Assembly (NCBI GenBank): GCA_003140705.1
Contig: PLKU01000434.1
Coordinates: forward strand, 1,398 to 9,159
Direction: 5' to 3'
DNA from: Acidobacteriaceae bacterium
GTDB taxonomy: Bacteria; Acidobacteriota; Terriglobia; Terriglobales; Acidobacteriaceae
Length of the DNA: 7,762 nt
The notes below the pieces were generated by a model, which worked only from the letters and a program-made list of their open reading frames with translations, ran no database searches and was not told the origin of the DNA. Below, piece after piece: positions 1 to 6,357 of this stretch (the first letter of the stretch is position 1; every line of letters starts with the position of its first letter). The position numbers were made by a program, and so were the translations under genes.

Positions 1-1858
1 TGGCGGCGTTCAACGCGACGGAGGTGTTCTCGGGGCCGCGCTCGCGCACTTCCAGCTTCTGCGTAGAGTGAGCAGCCACTGGCAGCTTGAAGCGATAGAG
101 ATTCGGCGAGGTCTCGGCCGCTTTCAATCCATCGTCCAGCGTCCAACCGTTGTTGCGGCGCGAGTGTTCAATCAGGAGGGCCCGATCCTCGTCCGCCGAG
201 TTCGTGGCCGAATAGGTGACTGAAACCACATCCATGTGGGTTTCAATGACCGCGCCTCTGATGATCTTGACATGGTGCAGGGTGCGGTCACTCTCGCTGT
301 CAATGACCTTGACGCGAACCGCCTGATCGGCGGCATAGGACAGCAGGCGCTTTTCTCCGGGATGAATAGGATCGAGGAGACCTTCGCCTGCGAATTCGCC
401 GCTCTCGAAGATGGAGAAGCTGCCTGAATCGAGGGTGAGCTTCGAAGTGTTCTCAAGCCAGACGGCGCGCAACGGGGTGCTCTCGCGCTGGCTCCAGAGG
501 GTGACGTGCTCGGCGGGCAGATCCTGCTGGAGGATAGGCACCATGGCTGACTCGTTCTTGTGGATGGTCACCGGCTGGGTGAGGGCGTACTGGAAGAAAT
601 CGTCGAAGGCGTTGGTGGAGACATCGCCTTGTTGCAGGGCGTCGGTGGCACGGTAGATGCCGCCGCCGGAGGCTGTTCCATAGCCCGCGCCGTAACCGCG
701 GCCGCTGCCGGCGACCATGCCGTTGCTGCCGGACAATGAGCTCATGCCCCCCATCGCACGTCCTCTCATCTCCGCCATTTGCGCCATGGGCCTTGGGACT
801 GCTGCGGGCTGGGGTACTCCATCCGCCGCTATCTTTGGCTCTTCCACCTCCGCAGCTTCATGGGTCTGCGGCGTGGTTTCCTCTTGGGTAGCAATTGGAA
901 TCTCAGGGCGGCGCGTGTAAAGCGGCTGCGAGAGGGGCTGGATAAAGCTCTGCGGCGCGCCAGCCACAAGAGAGAGTTGGACATTATCCCAGTCCGCGCC
1001 CACCGTGTTGTCGACCACGGCCCAGCCCTGCATGGTGGCGGAGCCGGTGGCGGTTTGCGGGAAGACGATGCGATAGGTGGACTTCCAGACCGGAACTTCG
1101 CTGATGTAACTGACGCGGAGCTCGCGCTGACCTTGACCGAGAGCGTCGAGGGTGAGGTGGCGAAGGCCGGTGGAGTGCGTGGAGCTGAGGAGCTCAAGAT
1201 AGCGGTCGAGCTGGCCTTCAAGGTTTGCATCGAGGGGGCGGACACTGAGGGCGGGCGTGAGCTCAATGACGCGGACAGCTCCGGAGTTGGCGACGAGGGT
1301 GAGATAAAACTTGTCCACAGTTGAGGTGCCGGAGGTGTTGTCATCCGTACCGAGCTTCTCCGATCGGGACTCGATGGACATGAGACGGCCGGTGATGGTT
1401 CCGCCTGGGCCGCCCAGGACTTCAACCCGCTGGCCGCGGAGAGCGGTAAACAGCTCTGTCGAAGTGGGGTCGTCGCTCATGCCCAGGGAGAGCGTTTTGA
1501 GCTGCTCGGCCAGTGGTGTGGTCGAGTTGTAGTTGACTCCGCCAATCCGGCCGCCGCCCTCATCGAGGACCGTGAGCGACTGAAGGACGTCGTTCAATTG
1601 CGGTGAAGTGAAGTCGATGGTGACGCGCTGGTTGCCGAAGACAGAGCCGGCGTGCTCAAAGTAGCCCACGCCGTTTTTGTAGAGCACTACTTTGCGGACC
1701 GGCAGGTCTTTGACCACCTGCGGTGCGGCTAAGGGCGCCTTCGGTGCGGCGAGATTCGACTTGACTTGGGCCGGGGCCGATGACTGCGCGACAGCGGTGA
1801 GTGAAAGTGAAGCAAGAGTTACTGCGGCAAAACTGCAAACGGCAACAATTGGGCGCAC
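1..1858 (-). CDS. DUF4139 domain-containing exported protein (C-terminus cut off by window edge)
   Basis: The reading frame is open from a GTG at 1858-1856 to the left edge, giving 619 visible residues without a stop. AGGAGG (complement of 1863-1868) lies four bases before the GTG and decides the start. Residues 1-25 look like a signal peptide (basic start, hydrophobic core, Ala-Val-Ala-Gln-Ser at the likely cleavage site), so the protein is probably exported. An N-terminal beta-rich part carries KVVLYKNGVGYFEH (56-69). The DUF4139 hallmark (WKSTYRI at 259-265, then GWAVVDNTVGADWDNVQLSL at 278-297) follows. A low-complexity linker rich in Pro, Met and Gly spans about 321-403, and the domain resumes with GEFAGEGLLDPIHPGEKRLL (487-506). 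The biochemical role of this family is unknown to me. It stands alone in its transcription direction, separated from the genes upstream by a terminator. Family call is firm; function is not. Confidence 0.88.
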   Translation of the reverse strand, partial: MRPIVAVCSFAAVTLASLSLTAVAQSSAPAQVKSNLAAPKAPLAAPQVVKDLPVRKVVLYKNGVGYFEHAGSVFGNQRVTIDFTSPQLNDVLQSLTVLDEGGGRIGGVNYNSTTPLAEQLKTLSLGMSDDPTSTELFTALRGQRVEVLGGPGGTITGRLMSIESRSEKLGTDDNTSGTSTVDKFYLTLVANSGAVRVIELTPALSVRPLDANLEGQLDRYLELLSSTHSTGLRHLTLDALGQGQRELRVSYISEVPVWKSTYRIVFPQTATGSATMQGWAVVDNTVGADWDNVQLSLVAGAPQSFIQPLSQPLYTRRPEIPIATQEETTPQTHEAAEVEEPKIAADGVPQPAAVPRPMAQMAEMRGRAMGGMSSLSGSNGMVAGSGRGYGAGYGTASGGGIYRATDALQQGDVSTNAFDDFFQYALTQPVTIHKNESAMVPILQQDLPAEHVTLWSQRESTPLRAVWLENTSKLTLDSGSFSIFESGEFAGEGLLDPIHPGEKRLLSYAADQAVRVKVIDSESDRTLHHVKIIRGAVIETHMDVVSVTYSATNSADEDRALLIEHSRRNNGWTLDDGLKAAETSPNLYRFKLPVAAHSTQKLEVRERGPENTSVALNAA

Positions 1859-1862
1859 GAGA

Positions 1863-1868
1863 CCTCCT
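1863..1868 (-). promoter_or_regulatory. Shine-Dalgarno site that fixes the GTG start of the DUF4139 gene
   Basis: On the minus strand the sequence reads AGGAGGTCTCGTG. The perfect AGGAGG ends four bases before the GTG, a short but workable spacing. No ATG in this frame lies close enough to compete. Confidence 0.7.
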
Positions 1869-1933
1869 CAGGTCAAACAGAAAGGAACTCTATTCCCTTG
1901 GACCGCAGCGAAATCGAAATGGTTCCTGGTGAC

Positions 1934-1978
1934 AAAGAAAATCGCCGCTGTCCATTGCTTTGAACGGAGCAGCGGCGA
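1934..1978 (-). terminator. Rho-independent terminator after the esterase-DinB unit
   Basis: Read on the minus strand, the arm TCGCCGCTGCTCC (1978-1966) pairs with GGACAGCGGCGA (1953-1942), leaving one bulged base and a 12-base loop. It is followed directly by TTTTCTTT (1941-1934). A strong GC stem plus a T-run about 50 bases past the DinB stop codon is the classic layout. It separates that unit from the DUF4139 gene further downstream. I see no strong T-run in the opposite direction. Confidence 0.82.
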
Positions 1979-2029
1979 ATTCTTGCGCGGATCAGGCTCG
2001 ATTATTTGAGCAAACTGCGATATGCAGGG

Positions 2030-2512
2030 TTAGAGCCCTGCCAGCCTTTGAAGCTGGCGCAGGTGGTTCAGGTCGTGGCCGGCCATGGTCTCAACGATGG
2101 TTTGAAACGTCATGGTCCCGCGCTCGGGGTGAGTGACGGTTCTGCCGGCTGCGGTGGGCAGCGACTTGGCGATGAGGAGAAGATTCCAGTTGCGCATTGC
2201 CTCGAAGCCCTCAAGAGCCGCGGCGGCGGGCACTCCGGGATAGTGCGCAGCCCATTTGTCCTGATCGAAGGGCTGAATGACCGGGGCATCCTCGGCAAGG
2301 GTCTGGCGGAGGCGAAACGCGAAGACAACTTCGCAGTCGGCAAGGTGGCAGATGGTCTCTGCCGCGCTCCACTTGCCGGGAGCTGGGCGGACGCGGGACT
2401 TTTCAGGGCCAAGAGTCGTAATCAGGCGGCCGATTTCTGTTGCGGTATCGCTGAGAATCGCTTCCAGGGGACGGCCATCGATAAGGGATTCGTAGGGATT
2501 CAATTCGCTCAT
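2030..2512 (-). CDS. DinB family protein (putative metal-dependent enzyme)
   Basis: The 160-residue product matches the four-helix DinB/YfiT-like superfamily in length and motifs: PGKWSAAETICHLADCE (45-61) near the front and GHDLNHLRQLQRL (145-157) at the end. His56, His146 and His150 are placed like the three metal-binding histidines of the family. Members often act as thiol transferases or metal-dependent hydrolases, but the substrate cannot be read from the sequence. The ATG at 2512 is preceded by TGAGGAG (2525-2519), and that TGA is the stop codon of the upstream hydrolase, so the two genes are tightly spaced (10 bp) and probably translationally coupled. A terminator follows. No signal peptide or membrane segment is seen, so the protein should be cytoplasmic. 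This is not the DNA polymerase IV that is also called DinB. Confidence 0.9.
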   Translation of the reverse strand: MSELNPYESLIDGRPLEAILSDTATEIGRLITTLGPEKSRVRPAPGKWSAAETICHLADCEVVFAFRLRQTLAEDAPVIQPFDQDKWAAHYPGVPAAAALEGFEAMRNWNLLLIAKSLPTAAGRTVTHPERGTMTFQTIVETMAGHDLNHLRQLQRLAGL

Positions 2513-2522
2513 TGATTTCTCC

Positions 2523-3233
2523 TCAGAGATAATGCTGGACCATGCGCTCCCATGTGGGCCAGTCGTGCGAGTTGTACGAGTCCCACGTGTGGAGCTTGTG
2601 CGGAATTCCCTTTTGGCTCAAGATGCGGTCGAGGTTCTGATTTTGGCCCAGACACTGGTCGTCCCAACCGGTAGCCAGGACGTAGGTGTTGCGGCGGTAA
2701 CGCTCGAGGAACCACGGGTCGCTCATGTTGGGCAGGTAATGCGTGGGCTGGTTGTAATAGCAGTCCTGGTCGTAGAAGCCGCCAAGAAAATTGGCGATGT
2801 CGAAGGCGCCAGACATAGAGAGCATGCCCGTGAAGACATCGGGATGGCGAAAGGCGATGTTGGCCGCGTGATAACCGCCGAAGCTGCAGCCGAGAGCTAC
2901 CGTGTGCGGGTCATAATTCTTGAGGCGGATGAGCGGGACAACTTCGTGGATCAGATAGTCCTCGTACTGGATGTGGCGCGCGATTCGCCACCGCGGAGGA
3001 ACGGAGCGGTTGTACCAGCTCTCCATATCCACCGAGTCCATGCAATAGAGCTGGACCTGGCCAGCGTCGATCTTGCCGGAGAGCGCCGCAACCATTCCGC
3101 GGTCTTCAAACTCGAAGAAACGTCCGCCGGACGTGGGAAATACCATGACGGGCAGGCCCGCGTGTCCGAAGACGAGAAGTTCCATTTCCCTTCCGAGGCG
3201 GCTGGAATGCCACTTGTGATACTCACGAACCAT
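2523..3233 (-). CDS. Esterase-family alpha/beta-hydrolase (PF00756-like), first of a divergent pair
   Basis: The 236-residue product starts MVREYHKWHSSRLGREMELL, the usual opening of a compact esterase-like hydrolase. The nucleophile elbow is GCSFGG with Ser117. The acid is probably Asp191 or Asp192 in GWDDQ, and the catalytic His is His223 in SHDWPTW near the C-terminus; order and spacing fit an intact triad. The frame stays open 114 codons upstream (to 3575), but that stretch is AT-richer, does not resemble the family and overlaps the divergent gene. I therefore chose ATG 3233, with GAGGAA (3250-3245) 11 bases before it. No signal peptide is visible from this start. It is first in a unit with the DinB-like gene. 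The substrate is unknown; carboxylic ester hydrolysis is inferred from the family. Confidence 0.87.
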   Translation of the reverse strand: MVREYHKWHSSRLGREMELLVFGHAGLPVMVFPTSGGRFFEFEDRGMVAALSGKIDAGQVQLYCMDSVDMESWYNRSVPPRWRIARHIQYEDYLIHEVVPLIRLKNYDPHTVALGCSFGGYHAANIAFRHPDVFTGMLSMSGAFDIANFLGGFYDQDCYYNQPTHYLPNMSDPWFLERYRRNTYVLATGWDDQCLGQNQNLDRILSQKGIPHKLHTWDSYNSHDWPTWERMVQHYL

Positions 3234-3418
3234 GATTTGCCCGATTCCTCGAGAGCGCGCTGCTTGAACTTGCCGAACGACCAATTGGAGAACCGTCAAT
3301 TTCTTGTTAATGTAACAGCCTGGAGCAATTTCGGAATGCACCCAGACTTCTTGAGAGCATTTAAAGGTGCCGTTTCCCTGGTGAAGACGCCACCTGGCTG
3401 TGTGCTTTCGGTTTACAC

Positions 3419-3432
3419 CAATTCTAAAATTG
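3419..3432. promoter_or_regulatory. AT-rich small inverted repeat in the shared upstream region of the two hydrolases
   Basis: CAATT (3419-3423) pairs with AATTG (3428-3432) around CTAA. The segment contains a -10-like hexamer on each strand: TAAAAT on plus (3425-3430) and TAGAAT on minus. No convincing -35 hexamer sits 16-18 bases from either, so this is only a candidate core of a divergent promoter. The rest of 3234-3495 shows no gene or strong hairpin. Confidence 0.25.
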
Positions 3433-3495
3433 CTGTGGGCTGGTTTTTTATGCGTCACGTGGCGGCTGGGGTAATGCAGTAGAGGGCTTTGGCGA

Positions 3496-4353
3496 TTGAA
3501 TCTGGAACCACAACCGAACGAGACAGATTCGTCCGCGCATACGCCGCAAGGCTTGCTTACAACGGGAGATCCCACGTCACATCCACGGCTGAGGCTCCAT
3601 CGGGCTTTCGCCAGCGCGTATCTGCCGGACAGGCGCGACCTGATTGTCTATGTGCCGCCCGGCTACGATGAGCAGCTGGAGCGGAGTTATCCGGTTCTCT
3701 ACCTGCAGGACGGACAGAATCTCTTCGATGGACGGACTTCGTTTATCCGGGGACGGACGTGGGCTCTGCGCGAGCAGGCCGACGCGGCCATTGAGGCAGG
3801 CGAAGTGGAGCCGCTGATTATCGTGGGCATTTACAACTCGGGCGATCGCCGGCTGGCTGAGTACACGCATGAGCGCGACTGGCAGATGGGCGGCGGCGAG
3901 GCTGCAGAGTATGGGCTGATGCTGACCGCCGAGATTCTGCCGTGGATCGCGGAGAAGTATCGCGCCCGCACGGAGCGGGAGCACACGGGGCTGGGCGGGT
4001 CGTCGCTGGGCGGACTGGTGACGCTTTACCTTGGCCTGCGCTACGCGGCACTGTTTGGGAAGCTGGCGGTGCTGTCACCCAGCGTTTGGTGGAACCACAA
4101 GAGCATCCTCGGCTACCTGAATGAGTGCGCGCCGGAGATTTGGGAGCGTCCACGCATGTGGTTGGACGTGGGCGACAAGGAAGGCCGGCGCACGATTCAC
4201 GATGTGGAGCACCTAAACCGACGGCTGAAAGCCAACGGCTGGCGGCCGGGCGAGACGCTCCACTTTGAGCACGTGCCGGGGGGGACTCACGATGAGAGTA
4301 GCTGGGCGCGGCGGGTGCGGCCGATGCTCAGGTTTCTGTTTCCAGCCCGATAG
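3496..4353 (+). CDS. Esterase-family alpha/beta-hydrolase (enterochelin-esterase-like), second of the divergent pair
   Basis: This 285-residue protein belongs to the Esterase (PF00756) family. The front strand pair reads RDLIVYVPPGYDE (47-59), followed by YPVLYLQDGQNLFDG (65-79), typical of enterochelin-esterase-like hydrolases. The elbow GLGGSSLGG gives Ser170 as nucleophile, Asp225 or Asp227 in WLDVGDKEG is the likely acid, and His265 in GGTHDESSW is the likely base. The best start I find is TTG 3496, because an in-frame stop at 3472 closes the frame upstream and no ATG precedes the conserved region. AGAGGG (3481-3486) is a fair ribosome binding site nine bases before it. The first ~30 residues are polar and poorly conserved-looking, so a somewhat later start is possible. 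No signal peptide is evident. Substrate is unknown; siderophore hydrolysis should not be assumed from the family name. Confidence 0.87.
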   Translation: MNLEPQPNETDSSAHTPQGLLTTGDPTSHPRLRLHRAFASAYLPDRRDLIVYVPPGYDEQLERSYPVLYLQDGQNLFDGRTSFIRGRTWALREQADAAIEAGEVEPLIIVGIYNSGDRRLAEYTHERDWQMGGGEAAEYGLMLTAEILPWIAEKYRARTEREHTGLGGSSLGGLVTLYLGLRYAALFGKLAVLSPSVWWNHKSILGYLNECAPEIWERPRMWLDVGDKEGRRTIHDVEHLNRRLKANGWRPGETLHFEHVPGGTHDESSWARRVRPMLRFLFPAR

Positions 4354-4376
4354 AACGCCGTGTGGGTCAGAGGAAC

Positions 4377-4973
4377 TCAGGACTCCAGGGTTGCCTGGTC
4401 CAGCTCATCGATCTGGCGCTGGAGCCTGCGCGCGGCAGTTGCATTCAGCTTTGCAATGGCAAGAAAGCAGGCGGCAAAGAAGATGGCTTCCGGCACGACG
4501 ACGAAACTTGGATGTTTAATGTGACCGGGATTTGCGCGGGCGAAGGCCACCAGCAACACGGCCATGCCTGGAACGAGCGGTCCCAAATACCAACGCCAGA
4601 CACTAGTGAGTAAGTCGCGCTGGCGTGTAAGTTCGCCGCGCTGGAACTCAATGAAGCTTGAACGCCCCCTGTCTTCGGGGAGTGTCCGCGTGGAACCTCT
4701 GGACAGCAAGTGCCAGACCAGGTAGAACGTCCCGGCGGCGATCAGGCCGAAGCCGATGCGCACAAGCAGGTCCCCGGCATGCCAGAACTCGAAGCCGGCG
4801 AAGACCAACACCGCTGCTGCCCCAAAATACTCACGTACATTTCGGAATTGAATCTTGCGTTGGAATTTTCCTGCGCTTGCCTGAATCTGTTCGACTGACA
4901 TACGCACTCCTTCCGTTGGTTGACTCTGCCAAAGCTCATTCATGCGGCGATCCTGAGAGGATTCATCGCTCAT
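4377..4973 (-). CDS. Four-helix membrane protein, candidate regulator (anti-sigma-like) of the adjacent ECF sigma factor
   Basis: The 198-residue protein begins with a ~45-residue charged cytoplasmic segment (NELWQSQPTEGVRMSVEQI at 12-30), followed by hydrophobic stretches at about 50-64, 70-90, 128-147 and 157-176. It ends in a charged helix that could form a coiled coil (178-194). No zinc-binding HxxxCxxC motif of classical anti-sigma factors is present. Its ATG (4973) lies inside the end of the sigma gene, with an 11-bp overlap, and AGGAGG lies five bases before it. This supports co-expression and translational coupling. From that linkage and the soluble N-terminus I infer that it may bind or modulate the sigma factor at the membrane. 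Alternatives are a sensor subunit or an unrelated membrane protein. It converges on the hydrolase at 3496-4353 with only 23 bp between stops. Confidence 0.82.
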   Translation of the reverse strand: MSDESSQDRRMNELWQSQPTEGVRMSVEQIQASAGKFQRKIQFRNVREYFGAAAVLVFAGFEFWHAGDLLVRIGFGLIAAGTFYLVWHLLSRGSTRTLPEDRGRSSFIEFQRGELTRQRDLLTSVWRWYLGPLVPGMAVLLVAFARANPGHIKHPSFVVVPEAIFFAACFLAIAKLNATAARRLQRQIDELDQATLES

Positions 4974-5514
4974 CTCGCCCTCCTTCCTGAAACCTGCATT
5001 TCAGGACTTGCTTAATCCGGTGAATCTTGGTTGCCACATTGCGGGCCGACAAGCCAGTGATTTCCGACGTCGATGCCGCATCCATTCCTTCGAGGTACGC
5101 CAGCATGACCTGGCGGTCCAGGGTGTTGAGCTGCTGAATCATTTCGTGAAGCTTGCTGATGGCATCGCGCTGACTGGCGGCGTCCTCGCCCGCTGTGTGA
5201 TCCGCCAGATTTGCCAGCTCTTCGATCCCGACGAATTGACGCTGGGTGGTGCGCAGCTGCCGGTTCACGTGCGAAGCGGCCGTGTTGTGGGCTACGCGAT
5301 AGACCCAGGTGCGGAGCGAGCATCGGTTGTCAAAGCTTTTGAGACTCCGCCAAAGCGCGATATGAATCTCCTGCAGCAGGTCGCGGCGCGCTTCCGGGTC
5401 AGCCTCGTAGACGCGAGCCAGGCGTTCGAGCGCAGCGCCATACGTCGCCACAGCTTGCTCGAAGAAATTTTCTTCGCTGTGCGCGATGCCTGGTATTGAT
5501 TGGATTTGCTCCAC
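4963..5514 (-). CDS. ECF-type RNA polymerase sigma factor (sigma-70 family)
   Basis: This 183-residue protein has the two-domain layout of extracytoplasmic-function sigma factors. Region 2 spans about 25-90, with EARRDLLQEIHIALWRSL (41-58) and SLRTWVYRVAHNTAASHV (66-83), the parts that grip core polymerase and melt the -10 element. A linker follows, then region 4 (about 118-173), with LNTLDRQVMLAYLEGMDAA and a helix-turn-helix ending SARNVATKIHRIKQVL. Region 1 and a long C-terminal extension are absent. The start is GTG 5514; its Shine-Dalgarno is weak, and a nearby ATG at 5516 is in another frame. The upstream frame is closed by a stop. The membrane protein gene overlaps its end, suggesting a sigma/regulator pair. 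The signal and target genes are unknown; self-regulation from the upstream region is possible but unproven. Confidence 0.92.
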   Translation of the reverse strand: MEQIQSIPGIAHSEENFFEQAVATYGAALERLARVYEADPEARRDLLQEIHIALWRSLKSFDNRCSLRTWVYRVAHNTAASHVNRQLRTTQRQFVGIEELANLADHTAGEDAASQRDAISKLHEMIQQLNTLDRQVMLAYLEGMDAASTSEITGLSARNVATKIHRIKQVLKCRFQEGGRDER

Positions 5515-5591
5515 ATCTAAGGTAGTCGGCGGCGGAGGGGTTTTCTTACAGGCAGGTGCTGATTAAGGAAAAAGTAAGGATTGGGCTCAGC

Positions 5592-5616
5592 GCCTCCACG
5601 AGGGATGGTTGGAGGC
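5592..5616. repeat. 7-bp perfect inverted repeat upstream of the sigma gene
   Basis: GCCTCCA (5592-5598) and TGGAGGC (5610-5616) are perfect reverse complements separated by 11 bases. The repeat lies about 80 bp before the sigma start. It could be an operator or a small hairpin. No T-run follows, so it is not a convincing terminator. Confidence 0.4.
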
Positions 5617-5647
5617 CGTCGCGCGCCTGTCCAGCACCGGGTGGTGG

Positions 5648-5778
5648 GTCAGTTTGAAAGGACTTCCCTCAGGGGCTGAAGTCCACGATCATTCTGCTTG
5701 GCTTATGTACGGTCTAAAGCAGGTACCCTTCAAGCTGAAGACCGTGGCCCTTAAGAGGCCCGTACCATTCAAACTGGC
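5648..5778. repeat. Palindromic intergenic element with imperfect terminal inverted repeats (REP/MITE-like)
   Basis: The ends GTCAGTTTGAAAGG (5648-5661) and CCATTCAAACTGGC (5765-5778) are inverted copies, matching at 12 of 14 positions. Inside are a hairpin GGACTT/AAGTCC (5660-5665 with 5679-5684) topped by CCC/GGG; a 7-bp pair ACGGTCT/AGACCGT (5709-5715 with 5739-5745); a pair GGTAC/GTACC (5722-5726 with 5762-5766) enclosing CTTCA-AGC-TGAAG (5728-5740); and GGCC/GGCC (5746-5760). GTACCCTTCAAGCTG (5723-5737) is repeated directly at 5762-5776 with two mismatches. The overall look resembles the abundant 'ggggctgaag'-type intergenic palindromes I associate with acidobacterial genomes. No open reading frame for a transposase is included, so any mobility would depend on an enzyme elsewhere. 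Confidence 0.65.
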
Positions 5779-5801
5779 CCGCTGTCCGGGACCGCGGGAA
5801 C

Positions 5802-5830
5802 TTGCCTGAACGCTCACTTTCGGCGATACT
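5802..5830 (+). promoter_or_regulatory. Candidate sigma-70-type promoter of rpsP
   Basis: TTGCCT (5802-5807) and GATACT (5825-5830) are separated by exactly 17 bases, each matching four of six consensus positions. Transcription from here would give a leader of about 135 bases before rpsP, including the hairpin at 5850-5871. Confidence 0.4.
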
Positions 5831-5849
5831 TAGATGTTGAGTCTTGTGT

Positions 5850-5871
5850 GGCCGGGCGGGCCTGCCTGGCC
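5850..5871 (+). promoter_or_regulatory. GC-rich hairpin in the predicted rpsP leader
   Basis: GGCCGGGC (5850-5857) pairs with GCCTGGCC (5864-5871), eight pairs including one G-U, around a six-base loop. No T-run follows. It may influence translation or stability of the rpsP message, but no known ribosomal-protein leader motif was recognised. Confidence 0.35.
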
Positions 5872-5971
5872 GTTGAATCGGCAGGGCGCGCTCGAGATGG
5901 AGCTGACGCCGGCCGGGCATACCCCAAAAGACCACAACAGAGCACCGGAATTTGAAAGGAACCGTATCGCC

Positions 5972-6238
5972 GTGGTGATGATTCGTTTGGCGCGTTTTGG
6001 CGCCCGCAAGCAGCCCTACTACCGCATTGTGGCCATCGAGAAGGACCGCGCCCGCAATGGCCGGTCGATCGAGGTCGTCGGCACCTACAACCCCCGCACC
6101 AACCCGGCCACAGTGGACCTGAAGCACGAGCGCATCGCCTACTGGCGCAGCGTTGGCGCGCAGTTCTCCACGATCGTGGAAAAGCTGGTGGCCAACAATC
6201 CGGCCCCGGCGTCTGTCGAGACCCCCGTAGGAGCCTGA
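5972..6238 (+). CDS. rpsP: 30S ribosomal protein S16
   Basis: The product is a component of the small ribosomal subunit that binds 16S rRNA and assists 30S assembly. The conserved start MIRLARFGARKQPYYRIVAI and the downstream VGTYNPRTNPATV (36-48) identify S16 without ambiguity. Length is 88 residues, within the normal range, with a short Pro/Ala-rich tail after residue 76. The start region reads GTG GTG ATG. I prefer GTG 5972 because AAAGGA (5955-5960) is 11 bases before it, whereas the ATG at 5978 would be 17 bases away; the two choices differ by two residues. The frame is open further upstream to 5834, but that part does not look like S16. It heads a translation cluster with khpA and rimM and is probably driven by the promoter at 5802-5830. 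Confidence 0.96.
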   Translation: MVMIRLARFGARKQPYYRIVAIEKDRARNGRSIEVVGTYNPRTNPATVDLKHERIAYWRSVGAQFSTIVEKLVANNPAPASVETPVGA

Positions 6239-6328
6239 TTCTCCTTTCTGCTCCGCTCCGCCCCGCCCTTTGGCCAGCAAGCTTTCCAAGCTGGGTGCGG
6301 GAGCCTCTGGGGTATTGCCTACACATTT

Positions 6329-6357
6329 TCTGACGGCGACGGGTGTGTGCTGATACT
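6329..6357 (+). promoter_or_regulatory. Candidate promoter between rpsP and khpA
   Basis: TCTGAC (6329-6334) and GATACT (6352-6357) are separated by 17 bases. The -10 hexamer is identical to the one proposed for rpsP. It lies in the 176-bp gap before khpA, which is unusually wide for genes in one operon and so leaves room for an internal promoter. The -35 match is weak. Confidence 0.33.

Larger units (their letters stand above)
5515..5971. other. Intergenic region between the sigma gene and rpsP, without a coding gene
   Basis: These 457 bp lie between divergent genes. They hold an inverted repeat near the sigma gene (5592-5616), a palindromic element (5648-5778), a candidate rpsP promoter (5802-5830) and a leader hairpin (5850-5871). 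Open frames crossing it have no protein-like features, and I found no tRNA or recognised RNA family. Confidence 0.7.

Noticed and set aside
829..1425. Minus-strand open frame of 198 codons inside the DUF4139 gene
   Set aside because: It is an alternative frame of the same strand, rich in Ser, Pro and Arg, typical of a shifted reading of GC-rich coding DNA.
2532..3482. Long plus-strand open frame of 316 codons opposite the hydrolase
   Set aside because: It is the antisense shadow of a gene with a clear catalytic triad; its translation has no recognisable domain.
3234..3575. N-terminal extension of the minus-strand hydrolase by 114 residues
   Set aside because: The extension is AT-richer, does not resemble the compact hydrolase family, overlaps the divergent gene and lacks a ribosome binding site; ATG 3233 matches the family start.
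4385..4398. CCAGG-GTTG-CCTGG hairpin near the convergent gene ends as a terminator
   Set aside because: It lies within the coding region of the membrane protein and no T-run follows on either strand.
5651..5960. Direct repeat TTTGAAAGGA at 5653-5662 and 5951-5960
   Set aside because: The second copy is simply the rpsP ribosome binding site region; ten shared bases are plausibly chance.
5714..6289. Minus-strand open frame of 191 codons opposite rpsP
   Set aside because: It is antisense to the S16 gene and crosses the palindromic element; the translation is Gly/Arg-rich without a domain.
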